Source of the DNA: Certhia americana
Taxonomy: Eukaryota > Chordata > Aves > Passeriformes > Certhiidae
Length of the DNA: 64,000 nt
Assembly: GCA_018697195.1 (NCBI GenBank)
Contig: JAGMWU010000098.1
Location: 1-64,000, forward strand
Direction of reading: 5' to 3'
Positions 49,723 through 62,803 of the stretch are shown here, piece by piece. The translations under genes and the position numbers were made by a program. Under the pieces are notes generated by a model, which saw only the letters and a list, made by a program, of their open reading frames with translations, was not told the DNA's origin and ran no database searches. Numbering within the stretch: the stretch's first letter is position 1; each line of letters starts with the position of its first letter.

Positions 49723-52440
49723 CCAAATCACTTGGTATTCAGAGCCCAAGATACCATAGCCCAAGATACCCCCCCATATTGTGTGACACTGAAGAGTTAA
49801 TTTAAACCTAATGCAGAACCAGCATTTTTGAGGCAGAAACAGGTACTGTTTACAGTTACTTATCATTATTCTCTTGATGGACTATATACATACCTAAAAG
49901 AATTTTTCAAAGTAAGTATACAAGAAACCACATAACCTGAAGCAGGTAGGATACAATTTATTTTCAAAAAGTAGAACTTGCAAATTAAAAGCTAGGGGAA
50001 AATAGTCCTAAGTAATGTATTGGAAGGCTTTTTTGGCAGAGAAGTACTGGGAGCAAAGAACAAATCCATTTCCAGAAAAAATAACTAAGATAACTTAGCC
50101 AAGATCAAACCAATTACTACATATCATTACTTATATTTTATAGGTGCATCAGATAAAACAGGAACAGATTTAACAAGTAAGAGCATTTTAGCTATAGAGA
50201 TGGCTTTTACCTATAAATACAGGTTAATGAAAGACAATACCCTAGTGCAATTCTAACTCACTCTTGCCCAAGATAGCAGTACCTTCCTTATGCACATGAG
50301 CAACACCTTTAGGCACTGGAATATTCTCACTGGGACCTACAGTTTCCATCTATCCACAAACTAAGTCAACATAACACAGCATTGAAACACATACCCCAAT
50401 CCTGTTCAGCAGGGCAAACCCCTAAAATTTTAGGCTCTGGCTCTTTCTTCCAAGACAACAATCAGGTTCCTGCATTGGCAGTTGTCATATAAAACAGAGT
50501 AACATGTACTTCACATATCACATAGTGCTTAGACAGTAATACCACATTCCCCCTTCTGCATTTCCCAATGCATACTCCTCCTTTCTGCTCTTGAGAACCA
50601 GAGTCTGATTTCACGCTCCGACAGAAGAGGCACATATCCAAATCTGACTTACATACCCTTGTACTGAAAGATGCCAATAACAAATATCTAGTTATATAAC
50701 TTGCACAATACATAAGGAAAATAGATCAGGATACAAAGAAGCTGTGCTAATATAATACCTCATATCTCATTCAAGTATTGTATCTTCATCTTACAGTGTC
50801 TAGTAAGATATTTTATTTACCCTAAAAATCTTGTAGTCATCTTTATCAGTTTACATAATCACTACATTTAGATCGGAACCCTTCTCCTATTAAGGACAAT
50901 AAAAATTACACGCTAATGAATCAAACACTATGTTTCCTAGTTATATGTCTAGTACTAGGCAGCATTACTTTTCAAAACAACCACTAAAAGTAAAAAAATT
51001 GGGGACTTTTTTACGAACAGGGGTTTGTTGGGGGTTTTCTGTTTGTTTTTTTCCATATTTGTTAAAAGTTTACTGTCTTACAAAAGAAGTCAGTGCAGCT
51101 GATAAGCTAACTTCAGCACTGCAAAGACCAAGGGAAACACAGTTTCAAATATGTCTTCCTATCTGCAGAAATGTTATTAAAAGGGGGAATTACAACCATT
51201 AAAAAAAAAAACCCTTGTGAACAGATTTTATAAAATTAATACAGTCACTTTAATATATTACTCCTCTGGTGCAAGAAAAAGTTTTAAATTGGTCCATGGG
51301 GAAATAATCATATCAAAGGCAATAAAAAAAAGCCTGTACCACAAAAAAACCCAACTAATACTAATGGACATTTTCTGTTGCTTCTCCCTAAATCATCAGG
51401 ACATGACATGGACCACCTACCAGACACATATAGTTGATTTATCAGATCACATTGTAAGTACAAACACTTTACCCCAAAAAAACCAAACAATGCACACTAG
51501 TGGTAAAGTCTATTCCACATATTTTTCTAAATACAGAGTCCTGCTACAGAAGGTTCATTTCCCTGAAACTAAAAGACAAAGCAAATCCTGCAACAGAGAT
51601 TACCACTAAAAATTCTGGAACAGAGAAGTTATGTTTCTCCCTGCTAGCATGCAAAATATACTTGACAGAGTGGAGCAACACACGCAGATATTGTGTATTT
51701 TGTTTAGGCACGGATAAATTTGAATGGAAATAACTGTTGGTTACCAGGGAAAAAACAAAAGGAGCAAATTTTACTCAAAGAAAAAAATAACCCTTCTCTC
51801 TCTCCCCTCATGTTTTGGGTAAATTTGACAGTGTAAATATATAAAATAATCCGAAGACAGAACTGAAGAACTTCCTACTAAGCTTATAATAAAGCAATTT
51901 TTAAAAAACAACCTTTTTATTATTCTGAGGAAAAGCAGCAAAGAGAACAGAAGTTTTACGTACAATACTCCAGGTTCCCTGTGCTCACACAGTTCAGCAT
52001 GAAGTTACTAAAAACACCTGTGTCAACATTCTCTCCTAACATGAAGTAACAGCAGCACAAAAAAAAAACCATTTTGTACTTGACATAATTGCTGATCCCT
52101 TCAGGCACACGTTTAGCAAGTCCTCCTCTCTCAGGCATTGTGCATTAATTGTAAAAACACTATAAACTAAGAAATTACGGAACAACAAAAAGTTTTCTTT
52201 TTAAAGGTCACACTGTATAGCCATGTAATTTAATCCTCACACATTTTATTTCAATGAATCTACAAGACCCCAAAATTTCAATGAATCTTCAAGACTCTTC
52301 AAGAGTCTTAATTCAAGACTGTAGCAATATTCTACACTTCCGGTCAAAACTCATGACTCCGCATGCTCTCTTAGTATCATTTTGATACAAAGTAAGTTTA
52401 AACAGCTCACCAAAACACCCTAAAATACAGAACAAGTGAT
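49723..52440. other. AT-rich intronic stretch without recognised gene
   Basis: No gene or RNA is recognised. It ends with a short duplication and a 9-bp-arm palindrome at 52291-52309. The ORF at 51217-51609 (130 residues) is unlike any family I know. Confidence 0.6.
52291..52309. repeat. Perfect palindrome, 9-bp arms, 1-nt centre
   Basis: aagactctt, c, aagagtctt. The surrounding bases repeat the phrase tttcaatgaatct and then caagact several times, so it probably arose by local slippage duplication. Confidence 0.9.
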
Positions 52441-52640
52441 ACACAGAACCACAGAGCGGTTGAGATTGAAAGGGAGATCATCTTGTCAAAGCCTTTATTC
52501 AAATAGTCACTTAGAATCAGTTGCCTGGGACTGTGTCCAGTTGACTCTGGAGTATCCCCAAGGGTGAAGATTTTGCAACCTCTCAGGACAATCCATGTCA
52601 GTGTGGAGCCGTCCTCACAAACGAAAAGAGTTTCGTGATG
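52441..52640 (-). repeat. CR1 LINE fragment (first of two adjacent)
   Basis: The plus strand runs from acagaaccacagagcggttg through gagtatccccaagggtgaag and gcaacctctcaggacaatcc. This is the antisense CR1 3' region, diverged. Confidence 0.7.
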
Positions 52641-52652
52641 TTTGGGGGAACC

Positions 52653-52965
52653 TCACAGAATGGGTCAGTTTAAAAGGGACCACAGCGGGTCATGTGGTTC
52701 TGCCTCCCTGTTCAAGCAGGGTCATCCCAGAGCACATGGCATGGAACCTCCTGTGTTTCAGTCTGCACCCATCCTTGTCCAGACCCACGGAAAAGAGCTT
52801 GGTTCCGTCCTCTTTGTACCTTTCAGGCAGGTATTTATAAACACTGAGGAGATTCCCCTGAACCTTTTCTCTGGGCTGAGGAGTTCAAGCTTTCTCAGCT
52901 CTTCCTTACAGGTGAGATGCTTCAGTCCCTTCAACTCCTTAGTGGACTACAGACCACTGATCATT
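52653..52965 (-). repeat. CR1 LINE fragment, different subfamily, internally deleted
   Basis: A second 3' start, tcacagaatgggtcagttta, is followed by gtcatcccagagcacatggc. The copy jumps to the block with cctcctgtgtttcagtctgc, skipping about 100 bp usual in this subfamily. It then continues through ggcaggtatttataaacact to gagatgcttcagtcccttca. Confidence 0.8.
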
Positions 52966-55900
52966 TGACCTCTGACTTTCTTTATGGCTCATAAAAAACC
53001 CCCAACAGAACAGGAAAGCAAGGAACAGACAAGTTGAAAATTAATTGTCCTGAAGCCATATGCTTTTAAAAACACAACTTCTGATTATTTCATTGATTTT
53101 TATATGTAAAATAGTCAATTTACAAGAAAAAAAAACAATAAAAAAGAAACTTACATGTCTTGTTTAAGAAATTAAGCTTCTCTCCAAGTCCTGTAGAAAG
53201 TGTAGTCTTAACACTTTTGCTGTTCAAAATTAGTTAAATTTATACTGGTCTAATGGCACCTGACTTCTGTTCAATGAGTGAAAACATACTGAAACCTGTT
53301 TTTCAGCAGTTCTATGGCAACTTATTTTCTAACATCCACAGAAGTTAATTACTGCCACATGCATCAACCAGTATGATTTTTACTCCAACAAAAGTAGCTA
53401 TCTATGCAGGCTTTTTTAATATCTGACAAATAAGTCTGACTCTTGTCAGTCTAGTTTACAATTTACAGGATGGCAGTGAATCTACTACATCAGTGAAATT
53501 GAGTCCACAGTATGTGGCAGGGGGTGGGGGGGGGGTGTGCAGGAGGGCAGACACCTCACCTGCCTTATAAAACAGTTATGACTGTACCTTTTAAAACCTT
53601 GTATTTTTTACTTACATTTGACTATATAAAATAGCAAGTCCTGCTTTTATTAATGAAATAGCAAACAGCTGTCTGTAAGCCATCTATGTGACACATGCAC
53701 ACAATCCATTTCACAGGGCGCTGGTAAGCACACAGACTTTGGTTCTGAAAAACCCTCCACTAAAATGAAAAGCTCTGGAAAACTGTGTCTTATTATGTGC
53801 ATGCATTTCATAAATGCAAATGTTTGTTCTCTCACGTAATACTGCACTGGAAAGATAACAAGTCAGCACGATTTGTGCTAGACTATCTGGCCTCAATAAG
53901 AAATAACGCACACGTGGGAACGATTCTAAGGTATTTTCACCAAGAGAAATTACTGGATTACTTATTGCTTGTAGTTACAGATGTAAACATCATTCTAGTC
54001 ACGTTACTTAGAAGGGAATAACATTTTCTAATGCAAATCGTATTGAATTTATTCTGAGAACAAAATTTTGATGCAAAAAAAGGTAAAATTTAGTATCCAC
54101 TATCCACGTTCTACTGTGCACAAATCACACGTACATCATACCATGCAAAAGCTTTTTACTACAGGCCTCCTCATGTGCTACTTTTGAGGCGGATGAAAAA
54201 ATTCTCATATGAGCAGTGCTCCTATGATGGTCCTCTGCATTTTCCTACTGCCATAAACCAGACCCAATGAGGAAATACCAATCTACTTCAAGAACCCACT
54301 TGGCAAGGACAGTGTTGACAGCGGATATACTTGTTGGACAGTGGGCACACGTGAGAAATCAGAGAACTGCTTGGGGCATTGGTGAAGTACCACTAATACT
54401 GGCCTACCACTTCCTCAGCTGGCGGGTCTAATCTAATCTTTTTCAATACAGTGATTAGTTTTCAGAAGACTGTAGAACTTTACTATTGAATGTCTAGCCT
54501 ACTTTCAGTTATGGCTGGAAAGAAATGACAAACAAAATTTACAGCATGGAATGGACAGCACATGGACAAACAGGTGAGCACAATGCATGGTCAAAATTTT
54601 ACATGTTGACAAGAGGTACTCAAAGAGAAAGAGGCATATGAAGAAAAAAAAAAGTAACTCAGCTTTACAAAGAGATCCCACTTACATGCATTTCAAATGT
54701 CTCCTAGAACATGTAATACTGATCAATCCTTAAAACGACTGCTTATCTATTTATTTTAAACACATTGCAAGGTATAAAAATTACCACAATTTTAAAAATT
54801 AAGCATTTAGAGGCCAAGAAAACTGTAAAATGGGACTTCCCACACTTGTTTTAACATATAGTCTTTACACTATTCACAGATCTCTCAGAACATGTAATTC
54901 ATTTCCATGACTGCAAAAAGACTGCAGGCTACATTTGAACACTGCTCTGCATAAACCACTTACATCAACACAATAAACTTTGCAATATGCTGTATATCTA
55001 TAACATCTTAACTGCTAACACTGAAAATTTGCTGGCATCTCTAAGAGTCAAAAGATTATAAATTTACCTCAAGGGTAATCAGAAACAGGTTGACATAGAA
55101 AAACATCTCCCAAAAAACAGGCAAGTATTTCAAGCTGCTCTGTATCCTTCTCACATATAAATAAAAGGAAAATGACCTAGCATAATCTCTTATGACCAGG
55201 CAAAAAAGGGCATTTTACAACTGACTGCACTTACTGGCGCACTTAACATTAGTTTTAACCTAAAGTAAGTGAGAGAGATTTTCTTCCTCCCCACATGCCC
55301 TTTGACTGTTTCTTTGTATAATGAACACACTTCTTGCAAATCATACAAAATTGGTTCAAAACTAACCCTCCAGAAAAGGCTCAACCATGGAATCAGTACT
55401 TCCAACTCTTGTTCAAAAATACATTTGGTTCCATGAAAACAACTTGCTATACCCTCTAAGCCCCCCTAAAGGGGGAAAATCAGGCCTGAAAAACACTTCC
55501 AGAAAAGAGAACTGCAGAAAAATATAGTGTTAATACCACAGTTAAAGGCCAAACAATAAAGGACCCTTACTAAGTCTGTTGTCATTTTAGTAGTATATTC
55601 TTTCCATATGCATTTTTTCTCTTTTCTGAAATTTACTGCTACACACACTATTACATGTATTAAGTGGCATGTATATAACTATACAAACCCTTTAGATATT
55701 TTTTATTTGGCAAGTTAAAACAAACGAAAAAAGACATGAAAAACACCAAACAGAAAGACTTCAGTATGTCATCAAAATGGAACATACACATCTTGTGTTC
55801 AAATATACACCCATTCTAAAACCCTATCCTTCAAATCCTTCTCCATTACATTTAAGGTATGACTAAACCCAAGTGTGCTCTCTACTAAGCTGCCAGAAAG

Positions 55901-56139
55901 ATAATAATTGTTGGAATGTATTGCTGTGATTTTTTTTTTCAATAATCCACAGTATTTCACTCCCTTTAGTCAAGACTTGGGATCTCAACTTCCCATTTCT
56001 TTCTTTCCCACTTTCTGTGGGACAGTAGCTTTTTAACATGGTCTCTCTTGACAACGCAGCAAAAAAAATTCAATCACTGTCTGCTGTTAACCAAGTGCCA
56101 GTGATTACTAAAAGGAGGGTGGGTATGTAATCAGCTAAA
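52966..56139. other. AT-rich intronic stretch without recognised gene
   Basis: It contains a G-rich run at 53520-53548. Otherwise no repeat or gene is recognised. Confidence 0.6.
53520..53548 (+). other. G-rich run, possible G-quadruplex
   Basis: Five G, T, ten G, then tgtgcagga and ggg. The ten-G run can supply two G triplets, so four runs with short loops are possible. It is also a likely sequencing and polymorphism hot spot. Confidence 0.5.
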
Positions 56140-56562
56140 ATCAGAATATCCTGCATTGGAGGAGACCCCCAAGGATCACTGAATTCCACCCCTGGCCTTG
56201 CCCAGGATACCCCAACAATCCAACCCTTTCCCTGAGAGCACTGTCCAAACACTCCTGAAGCTCTGGCAGCCTTCGGGCCATGATCATTCCCTAGGGAGCC
56301 TGTCCAGTGCCCAACAACCCTGAGGATAGAACCTTTTCCTGATCTCCAACCTAAATCCATCCCCGACACAGCTTACAGCCATTCCCACAGGTCCTGTCCC
56401 TGACCACAGAGAGCAGAAATCAGAGCTGCCTGTTCTCTGCCCCTCATGAGGAAGCTGCAGACCCCAATGAGGTCTGACCTCAGTCTCTTTTTCTCCAGAC
56501 AGAACAAATCAAGAGACCTCAGCCATTCTTCACGGCTTACCCTCCAGACCCTTGACAATTTA
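56140..56562 (-). repeat. CR1 LINE fragment
   Basis: The plus strand reads tgcattggaggagaccccca, later gagcactgtccaaacactcc and tgaagctctggcagccttcg, then ctgacctcagtctctttttc. This is about 420 bp of antisense CR1 3' region, without the terminal repeat. Confidence 0.82.
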
Positions 56563-59500
56563 CCTCTTTAGACTCCTGTGTAAAGTAATTTCACTGCAAG
56601 AGCTGAAATAGGAACGTCTATTGTCTTGAATATTAGATTCAGTAATTAAAAGCACCCAAAAACCTAAACAGGAATTCTCCTTGCTGCTTTGAAAGCTCCT
56701 ACAATCCTGTTATGAAGAAACTGTTTCTGGCATTACAACTGTTCTAGATGCTGGGTCCCCCCAGGGACCGATTGAGCACTCTTCCACCTCACTTCCCTCC
56801 TAAACCACAGAGCTGTAGTCTCGGTTATCTCTGATCTAGCTCTTTCTTCAACATTGAAAGAAGCAGTGAGATGCTAAGAGTAACTCCAAGGAAGAAAAGC
56901 TATCAGAGATGCAATGGAAAAGTACTGGTTTGCATTTCTCAGAGTTTATCCTTTTTTCAATTGCTGTAACTATTCAGACAAGACCAGAGCTGAAAGGAGT
57001 GATAACATCTTTTATTAAATCAACTGATACAGCTTGAAAAATTAGACACTTTCAGGCATGTATGTTTCAAATTTTTATCTCGCTAACACAGTAAGAAAAC
57101 TATCTTAATGGCTTCCCTTTTTCCTGGATCCATACATATGAAGTAAGAATTTATTTACAACTTTCTTTAGCAATACTTTCTATTTACATGCTAGGCTATA
57201 AACTAGTAACAAGTCAATAACCTACAATGTACTGGATCAAAAGATGTTTAGAGAGCAGGAATTTTGGGCTCCCTTTTATTCCCACAAGTACTAAGGATGT
57301 TAGGAAAACTGACTTTTATTGTCAAAAATATATTACTCCTTATAAAAGTTCCAGGGCAAACAAAAATACAGAAGAGTTATCAAACTTTTCTGTATAAGCT
57401 TGACTTGTAACTAAAAAGTAAAACTGAATGCGGGGAGATCAACTTTACATTGTGGCTTATATATATTAATAACTAGTATTTCTAAGTTTGTACTTTTCAC
57501 ATATTATAATGATAGATAAGTACACCTTTATATGAGTACAGTTGGTCCTAGTACATCCATTATTTTCTCCATGGGATACTCAACTGCACTGCTTACCTCT
57601 ATTTTACTACTCCTTCATTTTGTGTAATACAATCACATTTTATACTTCTTGGCTTTCCCCAAAAAGCATTTAGTATACAATGAATCAAAAAAAAAAAAAA
57701 AAAATTCAGCAGCTACAGTGTTAGCAAGGTAACATTGCCTAAATCTAACAAGGATTTCTTATTCAGAACAACAAATGTTACGAAAGGACTACAAAGCTTA
57801 GCTGATGTCACTTTCTTAGTCTTTACATAACAAGATTTCATGTTTAAGATGTATGTCACTGCTCACCCTTACACCTTGTTTCTTCAAAGCTCAGAGTTTA
57901 ACATTTTATTCAGCATTTAGTTAAAAATAAATATTTAATACTGAGGTTGTTCTACGATGCAAGCACAGCTAAAATAAAGAGCCTCTGTGGCTGCAGAAAC
58001 CAGATTTCAAATGCAGGTAGATCAATAAAAAAACAAGCTCAAACACAGTCTCCATGTGTGAGCAGAATGGTTTATAATAGCTTGCAAATGACTATGCACT
58101 TGCTGTAACCAGATGTTCTTAAATTACGAATATGCAACCAATTCACGTTAAAGACAAATCCCAGCACCATTTTTACAGGGAAATCCTAGTAGTTTTTTCC
58201 TTTTTCCACATGTTAGTTCTGTTAAGGCTACATACAAACAGCAGTAACTTTGGAACAAATAGGATCAAACTATTTGCATTTCATTACTAAGTCCATTAGC
58301 ACAGCAAGGGTTGTCAATCTTTAGAACTCTCCTACAACATTGAAGGCAATACAACAATGATCTCCAAGCCAAAAAAAGTCCTCCACAGCAGATACACAAG
58401 CCCCTTTGCCAAGCTTTTGCTTCAGCCAATCAGCCTATCTGCCCTGACCTGCTTGAAGGCTTGCATCAGGCTTCAAACACTTAAAAACATCCATCATAAA
58501 AACAAAGACAGGACACTGAATTATACAGTATTAACCTCCAGGGTTTGCATACAAAGACGTAAGATTTATTTATGTCCTAGCACGTTAAGAGGTTCTGCAC
58601 ACTGTTCTTTACACCAAACTAGCTGCCAACTTGATGAACCTCTCTGCCCTCAGCAGTACAGTGTCTTTGATTAATGAGTGCATGCTTGTAGAAAAGTGCA
58701 AGAACAAAAAATGGGGCAAAATCCACACAATTATGTCCATGTGCACTGAAGGACCACTGCAATAATTTTTGTCCAACCTGCTTCCTGTTGTAGAACGACT
58801 GAGCGCTGAGGAGGGGATTGTGGGATTATTTTGCTGATTATACTTGGAGGCTACATACTACTCTTCTAAAACAGGTATCTGATAAAATACACGGAACTGT
58901 TTATTAAATAACCTTTCAGTATTAGAAAAACATTAATTAACACAAATCGATTAATAAATAGGGTCACAATTCAAAAACATTATCTATGTACTCAGTGCAG
59001 AAAAAAATACTCTCTAGAAGATTTCAAGGTTTCATCTTCTCATCCAACAGAGTCAGGATGGAGGTTCATGTTCAAGAACAGTTAGGCAGATTATCTTGTG
59101 CCTTTAAATTACTGTATTAAATACTCTAAAGAAAATCTATCTTACAGTTCCTTACAGTTACTCTACCTTACAGTAATTTACAAGAGTAAGAGTACACTGG
59201 TAGGGTCCATCATTACCTAAAATATGAAAATTCTTCATTATCCTTTCCAACAATTCCAGAACTCTGTACACACACAGAACTCTGTGTGAGGCTCCAAAAA
59301 GACAACAGCATTATCAGACAGTCCCTATATTAAGTCTACCCTCTTTCCCAAGGCTTCATACTGTAAATATAACTGGTAAATATAACTAGTGACAAATACT
59401 TAAACTTAACAGTCCCACTAATTACTAATGTAAAGAGTCCATCAGGTAGAACAATTTTTCAGGTAGTTTTTCTTTACATTTTTCATAGTTTGAATTTTAA

Positions 59501-62386
59501 GGTTTTGGGTGATTCCTCCCTCAGCCGCTAGAAGAATCTCTGCAATCGCTTTTTGCAAACTACCAAGGCTTAACCCATTCAGCTCTTTACAATGCCTGAC
59601 CTACATCAAGTGAAAAAGAGTCTTACTTCCTTTACATAGAGAAAACAAGACATTCAGGAGACTCTGAAGGGCATGGGTAGCAAGGTAAAGGGAGATGATT
59701 CACATTAAAGTCAACAGGCGTCACACAGACACTGACAAGCCCACCACATCTTTTGCTAAGTCCATACTTTCAGAGACTATGTTTGAAAGATCATCTGTTA
59801 CTAAGCAAGTTTTTTAAATGCATACTTGTTTTGATATTGTTCTTTTTTCCAATGATCTGAAAGATATTCTATAAAAAGAGAAGGAACTGGTATTAGGAAC
59901 TGTGTCAAATGCAAAAATTAATTCTTTTAAACTAAGCTGGGAAAAACCCTTGTATCCTTTGATCCTTGTTGCTACATTAAAAAAAACTGAAACAAGCATT
60001 AAGACTTCCTCACACTTCAAGTTTCTTTCACCTGGCATCTCATTTAATGCTAATACCACAATAAAATACATCACAATTTTTCCTCCCCCAAAAAGAAACA
60101 GAAATCTAACTGACACCATGAAATTACTACTTTTCCTTTAATTATTTATATTTAAATCTCAAAGGAACTTCCGTACTGGACTTGAAAAAAGCGTATTTGT
60201 TTTTTTCTTTTTAAGGAATGGCTCAAGACCATGGCACTATGTAAAGGTAAACTTAAGACAGTAAAGAGCTTAAACACTAAAGAACTTCGATAAGAACTTA
60301 ACACAGCTAATAGGTAAAACTGTGTGCTAACTGGATTATATGTTCTACACAACTTCTTTCCACTTAAAACTTCATGATAAAGAAACAAAAGAATGGGAAA
60401 ATACTGCATCTTGCCTGGCCCTTCTGCAGAGGCTGAAAAAATACAGTCCCAGTTTTGTTTAATGATTAGGTCTGCGTTCTGCTTACCTACCCGTTGCAAT
60501 TTCTGTGTGGACTAACAAACCACACATTTCCGTTTTCAAGGAAATAACTACCCAGCACACTACAGATTAAAGTCAGTGAAGACAGCTCCTTTTTCATCCT
60601 CTACCACCAACTACTTGTGATGCTGGTAAAAGACTAAAGCCTTCCAGAGTCCTTATCTCTGTAACAGTGAAACTAATACTGTCTCACCTCCATAAAGTCC
60701 TAAGAAAGACAAGCTAAAATATTAATGAGAACCTACTGTTTTCTTCACAGAAATTTTCTGGTGATTCCTTGTTGGTTTGTTTGTTGCTATTTACAGTAAA
60801 AACGGTTTTAAAGTAAAAATACAATAGTATAACAAAAAAAAATCTATAAAAACATGGATGTCAGTTTAAAAAGGGATGTTTCATTTCCTTCTGTGATGCA
60901 GTGGGGAAGATCATCTGTACCTAGATTCCGAATACCACATAATGTTCTTCAATACAAACTTCTCATTTTTATAAAATACATTGACCAACATATACTTACT
61001 ACATTTTGTCTACATTAAGAATGTTGTAAACTATCAAACAATCACAAAAGTCACTGTTAACCCTGACAACTGTTTCAGTGTTCCTTGCGGTGGCAATTAA
61101 CAATCACAAACCAGTTTATAATGTAGTATGACATAACTCACTGAATATACTGTAGAAAAACTACAGTATTAACTCAGAAGTTGAGCCTCACTTGGGAGAA
61201 AACTGGTGTAGGAATCTTCCTTGGGCCAAATTATCTAAGTGATGAAACCACTAAGTATCACTTATAGTATTCTATTAGAATAGTCTGGGTTTTTTTTTAA
61301 TTAATAGTCTGGGGTTTTTTTAATTAAAAATAAATTTAAAATAAATTTAAAATAAATAAACAAACCCATTCCACCGTTATTTACACTGTTAAATTTTATT
61401 TAAAGATATCTACACATTAGAGTCTGGGAGACGGATCACAGCAAAGGGATTTGAACAGTGTTCATACAGTGAAATCCTGAATGTGCCAGAGGGAGAGGGG
61501 GGGAGGAAGGGTGTAGGAAACTGCATTGTTGGTTATACCTCCCATCAGTCAAGATCTCCTATTCCCAAATATGCCATTATAAGAAAATTATAGAACTAAC
61601 ATCAGTGAGGTATTTCTTTCTCTCATTCTGGGATATGAGACCAGGTGCACAAGCTTCATTTTATTTGCTACTTTCTAATACTCTGCATCTTGGATGGGAA
61701 CAAAAAAGTAGCAACAAAGACCTTAACAATTGCAGTTCAGGCTGGGAGGGACTGTTCTATTTGAATTCAATGACACCACTAATGGCTTCTTAGCAGTTTC
61801 ATGAAATCAACCAGCTGTCAAATCGATGCATCAGAAGGAATAGTTATGCACTCCCATAAGAAAATCAACACATCAGGATGTTTTGCAAAACATCTGCTCT
61901 GTTACAATGCAATTCTACAATAAATGTGCAAACAAAGAAAACATGGAAAAGGGGAACACAGGACCTATAAAGAAAGGCTTCTATTACCTTCTTATTTGTA
62001 TTTTAAGTGTCTCCCAAAAAAGACAAAAAAAAGCCAGTCCTGTAGAACTTTATATTGCTCTTGTGCTTGGAAGAAAGATTAAACAAATATACTAAAGCAG
62101 GCAATCAATGCTCTTTTCCTCCATGATATAAAGATACTGCTAGTTTATCTTTTGAAAATACAGAAGATTTTATTACATGTCCAAGAAAATCAAGTGCTTT
62201 TCACCAAAAGGTAAGAAGTATGTATTTAGTTTTTTCCCCTCTCACAGTACTCAAAAAATTTTACAATGGCATTGACACTACATGAATCATAAAAACAATT
62301 ACCTTTTTGTGGGAACACAGACTTGTAAGGAACCCAGCACAGTGGAATTCAGTTTAAGAAAATGATTTGGATGAGAAATACCAGTA
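56563..62386. other. AT-rich intronic stretch without recognised gene
   Basis: Contents: an 18-base A run at 57687-57704; a CTTACAGT-type repeat (three copies) at about 59142-59177; a short duplication of cagaactctgt at 59258-59284; and a 23-24 bp tandem duplication at 61281-61327. No gene is recognised. Confidence 0.6.
61281..61327 (+). repeat. Tandem duplication, two copies of a 23-24 bp unit
   Basis: Copy one runs from 61281 to 61304 and copy two from 61305 to 61327. Both read tagtctggg, a T run, then aattaa. It is followed by an AAATAAATTT-type run to about 61360. Confidence 0.9.
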
Positions 62387-62803
62387 TGTCATGGTCTAGG
62401 AATGGTATTCTCCAATTCAGTGCTCCCACTGAAACCATGGGCTGCTAATTCACTCCCTGCCCTCCTTCAGGATGGGGAGGAGAATTGGAGACACAAAAGG
62501 TAAAGGTCACTGGTTGAGATAAGAACAATTTACTGGAAACAGTAATGAGATAAGAAAACGAATAGTAATAGCAACAATACCAATGACAGAGACTACAAAA
62601 AGGAGTCCAAAGATTCACACGGAAACAACAATACCCTAAGTTCACTTGGAAGAGAGCCCTTCTCTCCCCAAAAGGAATAGAGTGCCTTGCCTGCCTTTCC
62701 CACTCCCAACTAACAGAGGTAAGGTGGTCAAAACTACTGGGTCGTAACAATGCCCCTCCTGGCTATTGCAAAAATGAATGCTGCCCTGGCTGGAATTAGA
62801 ACA
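62387..62803 (-). mobile_element. Solo LTR of an endogenous retrovirus, same family as 12630-13056
   Basis: On the minus strand it begins tgttctaattccagccaggg and ends ccatgaca, giving TG...CA ends and 417 bp. It shares with the 12.6 kb copy the opening block, gagaagggctctcttcc, and the block cctttaccttttgtgtctcc. No internal retroviral coding sequence is adjacent. The flanking five bases (cagta and cgcta) are not a clean target duplication. Confidence 0.75.

Noticed and set aside
56070..56558. Minus-strand ORFs of 61 and 99 residues
   Set aside because: They overlap the CR1 fragment at 56140-56562 and match no protein family I know.
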